A program made the translations under genes and the position numbers. Positions 1 to 6,265 of a DNA stretch of 33,171 nucleotides are shown here, in pieces (position 1 is the stretch's first letter; each line of letters starts with the position of its first letter). The stretch is from NCBI GenBank assembly GCA_005804885.1, contig SYOX01000236.1, positions 1-33,171 of the forward strand, in the 5' to 3' direction. Source of the DNA: Pseudomonadota bacterium. Its GTDB lineage: Bacteria > Myxococcota_A > Bradymonadia > Bradymonadales > GCA-2716585. A model generated the notes under the pieces. It was given only the letters and a program-made list of their open reading frames with translations. It was not told the origin of the DNA and did no database searches.

Positions 1-655
1 ACCTTGCGCCAGATCTCCAAGGCCTTGAGATACAAGGGTTCTGCCCGCTCATAGTCCCCTTTGGCCTGGTAGAGCGCTGCGAGGTTGTTGAAGGAGGTGG
101 CAGTGTCGGGATGCTCTTCTCCCAATACCTTGCGGCAGATCTCCAAGGCCTTGAGATACAAGGGTTCTGCCCGCTCATAGTCCCCTTTGGCCCGGTAGAG
201 CGATGCGAGGTTGTTGAAGGAGTTGGCAGTTTGGGGATGCTCTTCTCCCAATACCTTGCGCCAGATCTCCAAGGCCTTGAGATACAAGGGTTCTGCCCGC
301 TCATAGTCCCCTTTGGCCTGGTAGAGAAATCCGAGGATGGAGAAGGATGTGGCAGTGTCGGGATGCTCTTCTCCCAATACCTTGCGCCTGATCTCCAAGG
401 CCTTGAGATACAAGGGTTCTGCCCGCTCATAGTCCCCTTTGGCCTGGTAGAGCGATGCGAGGCTGTAGAAGGAGGAGGCAGTGTCAGGATGCTCTTCTCC
501 CAATACCTTGCGGTTGATCTCCAAGGCCTTGAGAAACAAGGGTTCTGCCCGCTCATAGTCCCCTTTGGTGTGATAGAGCACTCCGAGGCTGGAGAAGGAT
601 GTGGCAGTGTAGGGATGCTCTTCTCCCAATACCTTGCGGTAGATCTCCAAGGCCC
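1..655 (-). repeat. 126-bp tandem DNA repeats encoding TPR units
   Basis: The marker CCCAATACCTTGCG recurs (plus strand) at 121, 247, 373, 499 and 625, with a further copy cut by the window start, giving an exact 126-base period (42 codons). Units differ at only a few codons each, grouped in TPR helix A and at the residue just after ALEI. The unit nearest the gene start decays after about 655. The low divergence indicates recent duplication or gene-conversion homogenisation. Confidence 0.95.
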
Positions 656-845
656 GTTTGGCCAAGGGTATGGCATCGTCGTAACGACCCTGAGCGTAGA
701 GTTGGTTGACCTGGGCATTGAGTTCATAAGCCTCTTGCTGGGTTCCATGAGGCGCTGGTTGAGCCATCGCGCTGGCAGCCAAGCCCACGACAGCTACAAA
801 AGCCCAGCACGCCGATGAGCCCACGATCCATCGCCTTGCCTTCAT
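1..845 (-). CDS. Exported tetratricopeptide-repeat protein (5' part, runs off window)
   Basis: The minus frame is open from an ATG at 845 to the window edge (281 codons, no stop reached). Residues 1-27 look like a signal peptide: basic start MKARRW, hydrophobic core, A-S-A-M-A before a Gln. From about residue 35 it is a run of 42-residue TPR units of the kinesin-light-chain/TPR_12 type (RKVLGEEHPDTA, then a variable helix A, then KGDYERAEPLYLKALEI). Helix A varies (SFSSLGVLY, SFYSLASLY, SFNNLAALY) while the rest is almost fixed. The likely ribosome site GGTGGAGAG lies directly before the ATG. Such TPR arrays form protein-binding superhelices; with a signal peptide the protein should act in the periplasm or outside. 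One unit counted by hand is about 57% GC, visibly lower than neighbouring genes. The C-terminal part lies outside the window, so any additional domain is unknown. The plus-strand reading of this region is a shadow. Confidence 0.9.
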   Translation of the reverse strand, partial: MKARRWIVGSSACWAFVAVVGLAASAMAQPAPHGTQQEAYELNAQVNQLYAQGRYDDAIPLAKRALEIYRKVLGEEHPYTATSFSSLGVLYHTKGDYERAEPLFLKALEINRKVLGEEHPDTASSFYSLASLYQAKGDYERAEPLYLKALEIRRKVLGEEHPDTATSFSILGFLYQAKGDYERAEPLYLKALEIWRKVLGEEHPQTANSFNNLASLYRAKGDYERAEPLYLKALEICRKVLGEEHPDTATSFNNLAALYQAKGDYERAEPLYLKALEIWRK

Positions 846-905
846 CTCTCCACCTTCAAGCCTTCGGTTTACGGCTACCCGCAACCATGTCAGAGTGCTC
901 AGATC

Positions 906-936
906 ATCATAACTTCATCCTCGCCCATGTCGTCAA
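906..936 (-). promoter_or_regulatory. Candidate sigma-70 promoter for the TPR gene
   Basis: On the minus strand TTGACG (936-931) is followed after 19 bases by TATGAT (911-906), about 60 bases upstream of the TPR gene ATG. Both hexamers match the consensus at 5 of 6 positions; the spacer is 2 bases longer than ideal, so this is only a candidate. Confidence 0.4.
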
Positions 937-1139
937 GGCTCTGCTCTGCTCGGCGAGGCCGTCGCAAAGCCGCGCGGCGTGGACTCGGGTTGCCAACACG
1001 GGGTCGTGGGGAGGGCGTACGGGCGCTCAACGGAGCCGACCCATCGATCTCGACGTTTCCTCTCGCACGCTCCCAGGGTCGGGAGGGTCGCATCACAACC
1101 CTGCAGAGCCGACGCGACGATCTTGAGGTGTGCGATGAT

Positions 1140-1162
1140 CGATCCCCTTGTCGAGGGGATCG
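1140..1162 (-). terminator. Hairpin downstream of murJ, possible terminator
   Basis: CGATCCCCT (1140-1148) and AGGGGATCG (1154-1162) form a perfect 9-bp stem with a 5-base loop, about 70 bases after the murJ stop codon. There is no U-tract on either strand, so it may stabilise the mRNA end or be a protein site rather than an intrinsic terminator. Confidence 0.4.
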
Positions 1163-1229
1163 GACGTGTACCCATCGACGCTGACCTGTCGTGTTCGACG
1201 TGTCCCTCAACGACGCAGACCCGTCGTCT

Positions 1230-2816
1230 TCAGGGCGCCTTTGGGCGCAGGCGGGCGAGGAGTCGGCGGACGAAGGCGAGCTCTTCGACCTTGAGGAGGG
1301 CGGCGAGGGCGAGGGCGAGGGAGGCGAAGACGATCCCGGCGGCGAGGAGGAGGGCGAGGGCGTGCCAGGGGTTGTCGAGGGAGAGCCAGGGGGTCAGGAG
1401 GGAGAGGGTGGCGTGGGCGGCGGCGGCGGCGGGGATTGAGCAGGTGAGGGCAAGGGCGAGGGTGCGGGCGATTGCGGTGATGTCGATGGGGGCGCAGCGC
1501 CAGCGGAAGAGGGCGAGGAGGGCGGTGGCGTTGAGGGTGATGCCGGCGGCGGAGGCGATGGCGAGGCCCTGTCCGCCGAGGAGGTTGGACAGGCTCCAGT
1601 AGAGGGGGGCGCAGAGGGCGGCGACGGCGGTGCCGAGGATCATGGGCTGGAGGGTGTCGTGTCGGGCGTAGAAGCCACGGGCGATGATGTTCTGGACGCT
1701 CCAGGCGGCGACGCCGAGGGCGAGGATGGAGAGCAGGGAGGCGGTGCCGGCGGCGTCGGCGCTGGAGAAGCTGCCGCGTCGGAAGGCGGCGAAGACGAGG
1801 GGCTCGGCCAGGGTGAGGAGGGCGGCGGAGGAGAGGACGGCGTAGAAGAGGACGGAGCGGATGGCGCGGGTGAGGGTGTCGGCCATCTCGTCGCGCTTGC
1901 CCTCGGCCCAGAGGGCGCTGAGGAAGGGCATGGCGGCCTGTCCTGCGGCCTGTCCGACGATGGCGACGGGGACGAGCATGAGGCGGCGGGCGTTGTTGAG
2001 CCATGAGATGGTGCCGCGATCGAGCCTGGAGCCGAAGTGTCGCAGGAGCCATTCGTCGAGGCTGATGAGGGTGACGCCGAGCATCAGGGGGAGGGCGAGC
2101 TTGATGTAGGCGCGGAAGCCGGTGGAGTTGAAGTTGAAGCGGGGGCGGTAGCGCAGGTCGCGGCGGGTGACCCAGAGGGGGACGCCGAGGGGGCCGATGA
2201 GGGCGCCGGCCAGGGCGCCCCAGGCGAAGCCCTCGACGCCGAGCCAGGGTCCGAGCAGCAGGCCGCCGGCGATGATCGCGACGTTGTAGATGATGGGGAT
2301 GGAGGCGACGGCGGCGAAGCGCTCCTTGGCCAGGATGGTGGCCTGGAGGAGGCCGCCGATGGTGAAGCAGAGCATGCCGGGCATGACGATCCGGGTCATG
2401 CGGGCGCACAGGGCGATCTGGTGGTCGTCGAAGCCTGGGGCGATCAGGGGGACGAGGTCGGGGGCGGCGATCATGCCGAAGATCATCGCGGCGACGACGA
2501 GGACGCCGGTGCCGGTGGCGATGGTGGAGAAGAGGTCCCAGCCGCCCTCCTCGTCGCCCCGGGCGAGGTGTTCGGAGAAGAGGGGGATGAAGGTGATGGT
2601 GAGGGTGCCGCCTGCCAGGAAGTAGTTGAGCATGTCCGGCAGGGTGAAGGCGGTGAAGTAGGCGTCGGTGGCGCCCGTGGCGCCGTGCTGGGCGGCGATG
2701 ACGATCTCGCGCACGAAGCCGACGACGCGGCTGAGCAGGACGGAGGCCGCCATCAGGAGGGTGGCGATCCCGAGGCGGCGCATCAGGGGCGCTCTGGCGT
2801 CGGTCTGTGGGGTCAA
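1230..2816 (-). CDS. murJ: MurJ/MviN-type lipid II flippase
   Basis: The 528-residue product has the length and composition of MurJ, the MOP-superfamily inner-membrane protein that flips undecaprenyl-linked peptidoglycan precursor (lipid II) to the periplasm. Seen in the sequence: the family N-terminus with SRVVGFVREIVIA in helix 1, DAYFTAFTLPDMLN, then QATILAKERF about a quarter of the way in, and many hydrophobic segments (14 expected in the family) to a basic C-terminus. Conserved arginines in the SRxxGFxRE stretch fit the cationic central cavity of MurJ. The start at 2816 is TTG with AGGTG about 10 bases upstream; an in-frame ATG at 2783 (MRRLGIATLL) is the alternative and matches the family start better, but has no clear ribosome site. 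The gene is monocistronic by appearance, after a tRNA gene in the same direction. Confidence 0.95.
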   Translation of the reverse strand: MTPQTDARAPLMRRLGIATLLMAASVLLSRVVGFVREIVIAAQHGATGATDAYFTAFTLPDMLNYFLAGGTLTITFIPLFSEHLARGDEEGGWDLFSTIATGTGVLVVAAMIFGMIAAPDLVPLIAPGFDDHQIALCARMTRIVMPGMLCFTIGGLLQATILAKERFAAVASIPIIYNVAIIAGGLLLGPWLGVEGFAWGALAGALIGPLGVPLWVTRRDLRYRPRFNFNSTGFRAYIKLALPLMLGVTLISLDEWLLRHFGSRLDRGTISWLNNARRLMLVPVAIVGQAAGQAAMPFLSALWAEGKRDEMADTLTRAIRSVLFYAVLSSAALLTLAEPLVFAAFRRGSFSSADAAGTASLLSILALGVAAWSVQNIIARGFYARHDTLQPMILGTAVAALCAPLYWSLSNLLGGQGLAIASAAGITLNATALLALFRWRCAPIDITAIARTLALALTCSIPAAAAAHATLSLLTPWLSLDNPWHALALLLAAGIVFASLALALAALLKVEELAFVRRLLARLRPKAP

Positions 2817-2852
2817 GGGGCAACACCTGGGCGCGGTCGGCGAAGCGCGCCC

Positions 2853-2858
2853 ATTCTA
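2853..2858 (-). promoter_or_regulatory. Candidate -10 element for murJ
   Basis: On the minus strand the sequence GGTAGAAT contains TAGAAT, 5 of 6 matches to the sigma-70 -10 box, about 35 bases upstream of the murJ TTG. No convincing -35 hexamer is visible at 16-18 bases, so confidence is low. Confidence 0.3.
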
Positions 2859-2907
2859 CCGCGGTTGTGGGGTGGGAGGGGGGGTGTCGTGGTCGTGTTT
2901 TTGAGAA

Positions 2908-2989
2908 TGCCGGAGGCGGGACTCGAACCCGCACGCCCGAAGGCCAGAAATTTTAAGTTTCCTATGTATACCTGTTCCAACACTCCGGC
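2908..2989 (-). tRNA. tRNA-Leu (anticodon UAA)
   Basis: On the minus strand the acceptor arms GCCGGAG (2989-2983) and CTCCGGC (2915-2909) pair perfectly with discriminator A at 2908. The anticodon arm GGAAA-CTTAAAA-TTTCT presents TAA, giving Leu for UUA codons. A class II variable arm (GCC TTCG GGC) and a standard T arm, GCGGG-TTCGAGT-CCCGC, follow. CCA is not encoded. The D stem is irregular: position 10 is U and faces U25, where G10-C25 is usual; the next two pairs are normal. Confidence 0.95.
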
Positions 2990-3159
2990 GTGCTCGCCGC
3001 TGGGCTGCTCGATCCGATCCCGTGTGGAGGGGCAGGGGTTGCCTCGTCGGGTTTCGGGCTGTCGGCGGCCGGGAGCGGGCGATCTGAGGGGGGAGGTTAG
3101 CGGAGGGGGCGGGCTTTGGCAACGCTGGAGGCGGTGCGAGGGGTTGGGGAGAGGGGGGA
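2990..3159. other. GC-rich spacer between small membrane gene and tRNA
   Basis: Apart from the candidate promoter at 3094-3122, nothing else is visible. The ORFs crossing it on both strands are shadows or run through the tRNA gene. Confidence 0.5.
3094..3122 (-). promoter_or_regulatory. Candidate sigma-70 promoter for tRNA-Leu
   Basis: On the minus strand TTGCCA (3122-3117) is followed after exactly 17 bases by TAACCT (3099-3094). The -35 is 5 of 6, the -10 keeps T1, A2 and T6. It would start a transcript about 97 bases before the mature tRNA 5' end, which may continue into murJ. Confidence 0.45.
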
Positions 3160-3501
3160 TCAGGTGGGTGTGGGGATGAGGCGGGGGAGGACGAGGAGGG
3201 TGAAGAGGGCCAGGATGAGGAAGATGGCGCGCAGGGCCTGGGTCATGCGGATGAGGCGGTCGAGGCGCAGGGCCATGTCGGGGTCTGGGGGGGTCTGGGC
3301 GTCGACCTTGAGGGTGGGGATGCGGCGCGGGAGGGCGGCGTAGGCGAGGGCGAGGGGGCCGAGGCTGAGGAGCCCCCAGTTGTGGGCCTCGGGGCCGATG
3401 AGGATGGCGTTGACGTTCATGGCCAGGAAGGCGACGAAGAAGAGGGTGGCGGCGCCGAGGCGAAAGTAGAGGCGCTGGGCGCGCTTATGGAGGTCGGTCA
3501 T
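3160..3501 (-). CDS. Small integral membrane protein, unknown function
   Basis: The 113-residue product has three hydrophobic segments, at about residues 10-32 (LYFRLGAATLFFVAFLAMNV), 41-60 and 86-106, with a charged loop in between (RRIPTLKVDAQTPPDPD, then an amphipathic LRLDRLIRMT). I do not recognise the family. The ATG at 3501 has GGAG about 8 bases upstream and lies 31 bases after the stop of the anti-sigma factor gene, in the same direction, so it is probably co-transcribed with the sigma/anti-sigma pair and could be an accessory of that envelope sensor; this link rests on position only. Confidence 0.75.
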   Translation of the reverse strand: MTDLHKRAQRLYFRLGAATLFFVAFLAMNVNAILIGPEAHNWGLLSLGPLALAYAALPRRIPTLKVDAQTPPDPDMALRLDRLIRMTQALRAIFLILALFTLLVLPRLIPTPT

Positions 3502-3532
3502 GGGGGAGCTCCGGGGGTTGAGGGTGAGGGCG

Positions 3533-4690
3533 TCAGGGGCGCCTTGAGGGGGTGAGGGCGCGCTGCCCGGGGATGGCGCGCCGGGCGCCGATGTGGACGG
3601 TGGCCAGGGGGTCGTCGGGCTGCGAGGTCTGCTGGTGGATGCGCATGCGGGCGACGCGGCCGCCCTTGCCGACGCCGGCCAGGAAGGACTCGACCTGGGC
3701 AGGGGGCATGCGGACCTGGATGGCCTCGTCGCCGTTGGCCAGGATGGTGAAGCTGGCGCCGAGGGCGCGGATCTGGGCGGAGAGCTGTCGGATCTTGTCG
3801 GCGGGGTTGGGGGCGTCGAACTGGATGGTGTAGATGACGCGCTCGCGGCGGATGGGGAGGACCTCGCGCTGGGGTGGGGCGTCGTTGGCGCGGGCGGGCG
3901 GCGCCTCGGAGGCGGGGTTGGCGGCGGGGGTGGGGGCGACGAGTTTGTCGGCGGGGTCGAGGGCTGGATCGGGCGCGGCCGGGTTGAGGGCGCCGTGGCC
4001 TGCGTCGGCGGGAGGATCGGCGGCGGGGGAGGGGCCGGCGTCGGGTGGGGGGGCCTGAGAGGGCGCTTCGGGGGCGTCGGGGGCGTCGGGAGGGAGCTGG
4101 CGAGGGCGGCCGGCGTCGGGATCGGTGGGTTCGCCGCCCATGGCGGCTTGATCGCCGTTGATCTCGGGGGCGGGGGGCTGGCCGAAGAAGTACATGGCGG
4201 CCATGATGGCGATCATGAGGGCTGCGAAGGCCTCGTAGGGGATCCGGGTGCGGTAGAAGAAGTCGTCTTCGAAGAAGCGGCCTCGGGTGCGTGTGCGGAT
4301 CGCGCCCTCGACGCCGAAGACGAAGGCGGGGGGGGCGGGCTGGGTCTGGAGGTTCTTGAGGGCGCCGAAGGTCTCCTTGAGGGCGTCGAGCTCGGCGCGC
4401 AGGGCGGGGTCGGCGGCCAGCTCGGCCTCCAGGGCGGCGCGCTCGTGGGGTGGCAGCTCGCCGTCGAGGTAGTCGATGAGGCGGGCCTCTCGGGCGTCGT
4501 CGCCGTCGTCCTGTGGGTCATCGAGCGGTGCGTCGTCGATGCTGGGATCGTCGATGGGGGCGTCGTCGCCGCCTTCGTCCTTTGGGTCATCAGGCGGGGC
4601 GTCGGCTTCAGGAGCGTCGATGGGGGCGTCGTCGGTCCTGGGATCGTCGGCGGGTGCCGGGTTGAGCTTCGGGTCGTGGTCGTTATTCAT
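3533..4690 (-). CDS. Membrane anti-sigma factor (ZAS-like domain without zinc ligands)
   Basis: The ATG at 4690 overlaps the sigma gene stop by 8 bases, indicating translational coupling and partnership. Residues 1-66 are an Asp/Pro-rich, probably disordered region with DDAPIDDP-like repeats. Residues 67-112 (LIDYLDGELPPHERAALEAE onward) match the helical anti-sigma domain in shape, but the H-x3-C-x2-C zinc motif is absent. One membrane segment follows at about 153-170 (AFAALMIAIMAAMYFFG). The periplasmic part begins with about 110 residues of Pro/Ala/Asp-rich linker and ends in a compact domain at about 280-370 (RERVIYTIQFDAPNPADKI, VRMPPAQVESFLAGVGKGG), loosely like the DUF4349/'PxxxxxxxLxxLGxV' fold. 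Expected job: hold the sigma factor at the inner membrane until a periplasmic signal releases it. Function is inferred from domain order and overlap. Confidence 0.85.
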   Translation of the reverse strand: MNNDHDPKLNPAPADDPRTDDAPIDAPEADAPPDDPKDEGGDDAPIDDPSIDDAPLDDPQDDGDDAREARLIDYLDGELPPHERAALEAELAADPALRAELDALKETFGALKNLQTQPAPPAFVFGVEGAIRTRTRGRFFEDDFFYRTRIPYEAFAALMIAIMAAMYFFGQPPAPEINGDQAAMGGEPTDPDAGRPRQLPPDAPDAPEAPSQAPPPDAGPSPAADPPADAGHGALNPAAPDPALDPADKLVAPTPAANPASEAPPARANDAPPQREVLPIRRERVIYTIQFDAPNPADKIRQLSAQIRALGASFTILANGDEAIQVRMPPAQVESFLAGVGKGGRVARMRIHQQTSQPDDPLATVHIGARRAIPGQRALTPSRRP

Positions 4691-5261
4691 AGAGGCGCCT
4701 GACTTGCTCCTTCAGCGCGACGCGCGCGCGGTGAAGGCGGCTCTTGACGGTGCCGGGGTTGAGGCCGGTGATCTCGGTGATCTCGTTGTAGGGCATGTTC
4801 TCGATGTCGCGCAGGACGATCAGGACGCGGTGTTCCTCTTCGAGCTGTGCGATGGCGCGCTGCATGATGCCTTCGAGCTCCTTGCCGATGGCCTGGTTGT
4901 CGGGCCGGGGCAGGTTGTTCTGCAGGGGAGACATGCCGATGGTCGCCTCGGGGGTGTCGTCGAGGGTCTGTGTGCGGCCGCCGGCGCGCCGCCCGAGGTA
5001 CTTGAGGCGGTTCTTGCAGTGGTTGATCGCGATGCGGTAGAGCCACGTCGAGAAGCGCGCGTCGCCGCGGAAGGCGTCGATGTTCTTGAAGACGGTGATG
5101 AAGACCTCCTGGGAGACGTCCTCGGCCTCCTGGGCATTGCCCATCATCCTGAAGACGAGGTTGTAGATCTTGTCCTGATACTGCCGGACAAAGGTCCTGA
5201 AGGCCGCCTCGTCGCGGAGCTTCAGGCGTTCGATGAGCTTCTCCTCCTGGGCTGGCGTCAT
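4683..5261 (-). CDS. RpoE-type ECF RNA polymerase sigma factor
   Basis: A 192-residue ECF sigma-70 factor. Region 2 spans roughly residues 15-90, with the core-binding and -10 recognition signature NAQEAEDVSQEVFITVFKN and FRGDARFSTWLYRIAINHCKN; region 4 lies near the C-terminus, with LEEEHRVLIVLRDIENMPYN and the helix-turn-helix GLNPGTVKSRLHRARVALKE. No extra C-terminal domain. An in-frame GTG at 5276 gives 5 more residues, but the perfect AGGAGGTG overlaps that GTG, so the ATG at 5261 (12 bases after it) is the better start. The stop overlaps the ATG of the anti-sigma gene. Target promoters cannot be told from this window; ECF factors often control their own promoter, but none with a recognisable AAC-type -35 was found here. 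Confidence 0.95.
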   Translation of the reverse strand: MTPAQEEKLIERLKLRDEAAFRTFVRQYQDKIYNLVFRMMGNAQEAEDVSQEVFITVFKNIDAFRGDARFSTWLYRIAINHCKNRLKYLGRRAGGRTQTLDDTPEATIGMSPLQNNLPRPDNQAIGKELEGIMQRAIAQLEEEHRVLIVLRDIENMPYNEITEITGLNPGTVKSRLHRARVALKEQVRRLYE

Positions 5262-5340
5262 AGTGGGGCTCGACACCTCCTGCGCGCAGCGAGTCTGACA
5301 CCGGCAGCGGCCAGAGGTTCCCGTGGGGTTGGGGGCATGG

Positions 5341-5757
5341 TCAGAGCCTCGCGGCCAGGCGGGCCATGCGGCGCTGGATGGTGCGCCCGGCGATCAGGGC
5401 GATCTCGGCCTGGAGGTTCTGGGCCACGGGGTGCTGGGCCGAGAGCAGGCCGGTGAGGGAGGTGCGGTCGATGGCCAGCATCGTGCTGTGGCAGGCGGCG
5501 CGGTAATGCTGGGTGGGGATGCCGCCCATGAACATCTCCTCGAGGCCGAAGAGGGCGCCGGGCGGCAGGAGCCAGCTGCCGAGGATGACGTCCTCGATCC
5601 GGACGAAGCCCGAGATGATCAAGAAGCACCAGGCGGTGGTGCCGCGCGTCGTCCCGATCAGCTCGCCGGGGGTCGCCCAGACCTCCTTCATCATGTGGAG
5701 GAGCATGTCCTGTTCGCTGCCCTTGGCGGCGCTGAGCAGATCGATGCGTTGGAACAT
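5341..5757 (-). CDS. Stand-alone cyclic-nucleotide-binding-fold protein (second copy)
   Basis: The 138-residue product reads as a single cNMP-binding beta-roll of the CAP family without a helix-turn-helix. Seen: CFLIISGFVRIEDVILGSWLLPPGALFGLEEMFMGG (split as strand, turn, strand) then HYRAACHSTMLAIDR, which resembles the phosphate-binding cassette with an R-A-A core, although the usual G-E at the cassette start is replaced by G-L-E-E. N-terminal helix residues 1-25 and C-terminal helix HPVAQNLQAEIALIAGRTIQ flank it. The ATG has GAGGAG 10 bases upstream and follows the first cNMP-fold gene after 30 bases. Whether it binds a nucleotide is uncertain. No output domain is present, so it would act through a partner. 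Confidence 0.8.
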   Translation of the reverse strand: MFQRIDLLSAAKGSEQDMLLHMMKEVWATPGELIGTTRGTTAWCFLIISGFVRIEDVILGSWLLPPGALFGLEEMFMGGIPTQHYRAACHSTMLAIDRTSLTGLLSAQHPVAQNLQAEIALIAGRTIQRRMARLAARL

Positions 5758-5787
5758 GCTCCCGGGTCTCCTCGGCCCTCAAGGCCG

Positions 5788-6258
5788 TCAAATGCGCAAG
5801 TACTGTGCGGGGATGGCGCTCTGGATCAGGCTCATGTGCTCGAAGGCCCCGAAGGAGAGGACCATCAGGAGGCGGGCGAAGAGCGCGTCGCCGCGCTTGC
5901 GCGCGTCGACGAAGTGGGTGCGGTTGAGCATCAGGACGTCGGTGCGGCGCTCGGCGCGCACCTCCAGGATGTGCTGTCCCTCGGCGATGAAGGCGATGAA
6001 GCCGACCAGGTCGCCGGGAGCGAGGCGCAGCACGGGGACGTCGCGCTCGGCGCCGGGCAGCACGGCCAGGGCGGAGCCGGCGAGCACCCAGCCGAGCTCG
6101 TCGGCCCACTGGCCGCGCTTGAAGATGAGGGCGCCGGGCTCGAAGCGCTGGAGGTCCGCGTCCTTGAGCAGGCCGTGGCACTCGGCCGACATGAAGGCCT
6201 GCAGGAGCCCGCGCTCGCGGATCTGATCGATCTGTGTCTCGCTCAGCAGGAGCGCCAT
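5788..6258 (-). CDS. Stand-alone cyclic-nucleotide-binding-fold protein (first copy)
   Basis: A 156-residue cNMP-binding-like protein: N-terminal helices (IDQIRERGLLQAFMSAECHG), then LQRFEPGALIFKRGQWADEL, GWVLAGSALAVLPGAERDV, LRLAPGDLVGFIAFIAEGQH and EVRAERRTDVLMLNRTHF, the strand order of the CAP beta-roll. The phosphate-binding cassette lacks the canonical G-E and P-R-x-A residues (D-L-V-G-F-I and I-L-E-V-R instead), so nucleotide binding may be lost or altered. There is no helix-turn-helix. The Shine-Dalgarno GAGG overlaps the TGA of the upstream cysteine-ladder gene, 7 bases away, so translation is coupled. The family gives no firm role; the tight linkage suggests a partner of the neighbouring proteins. 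Confidence 0.82.
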   Translation of the reverse strand: MALLLSETQIDQIRERGLLQAFMSAECHGLLKDADLQRFEPGALIFKRGQWADELGWVLAGSALAVLPGAERDVPVLRLAPGDLVGFIAFIAEGQHILEVRAERRTDVLMLNRTHFVDARKRGDALFARLLMVLSFGAFEHMSLIQSAIPAQYLRI

Positions 6259-6265
6259 TCGAGCC

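Larger units (their letters stand above)
846..1229. other. Intergenic stretch between murJ and the TPR gene
   Basis: No ORF here shows a recognisable protein or a good ribosome site; overlapping short ORFs on both strands read as Arg/Pro/Ser-rich noise. The stretch holds the candidate TPR promoter at 906-936, a small hairpin just after the murJ stop (ACGACG 1210-1215 with CGTCGT 1222-1227) and a stronger hairpin at 1140-1162. Confidence 0.6.

Noticed and set aside
1..655. CRISPR-like array
   Set aside because: The 126-base periodic units are contiguous, have no spacers and are in frame as TPR codons with a signal peptide at the start.
2037..3179. Plus-strand open frame of 380 codons crossing murJ and the tRNA gene
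   Set aside because: It reads as Glu/Gly/Asp-rich noise, is antisense to a clear MurJ gene and runs through tRNA-Leu; a by-product of high GC.
5262..5276. GTG at 5276 as the start of the sigma factor
   Set aside because: The AGGAGGTG ribosome site overlaps this GTG, leaving no spacer; ATG at 5261 fits better.
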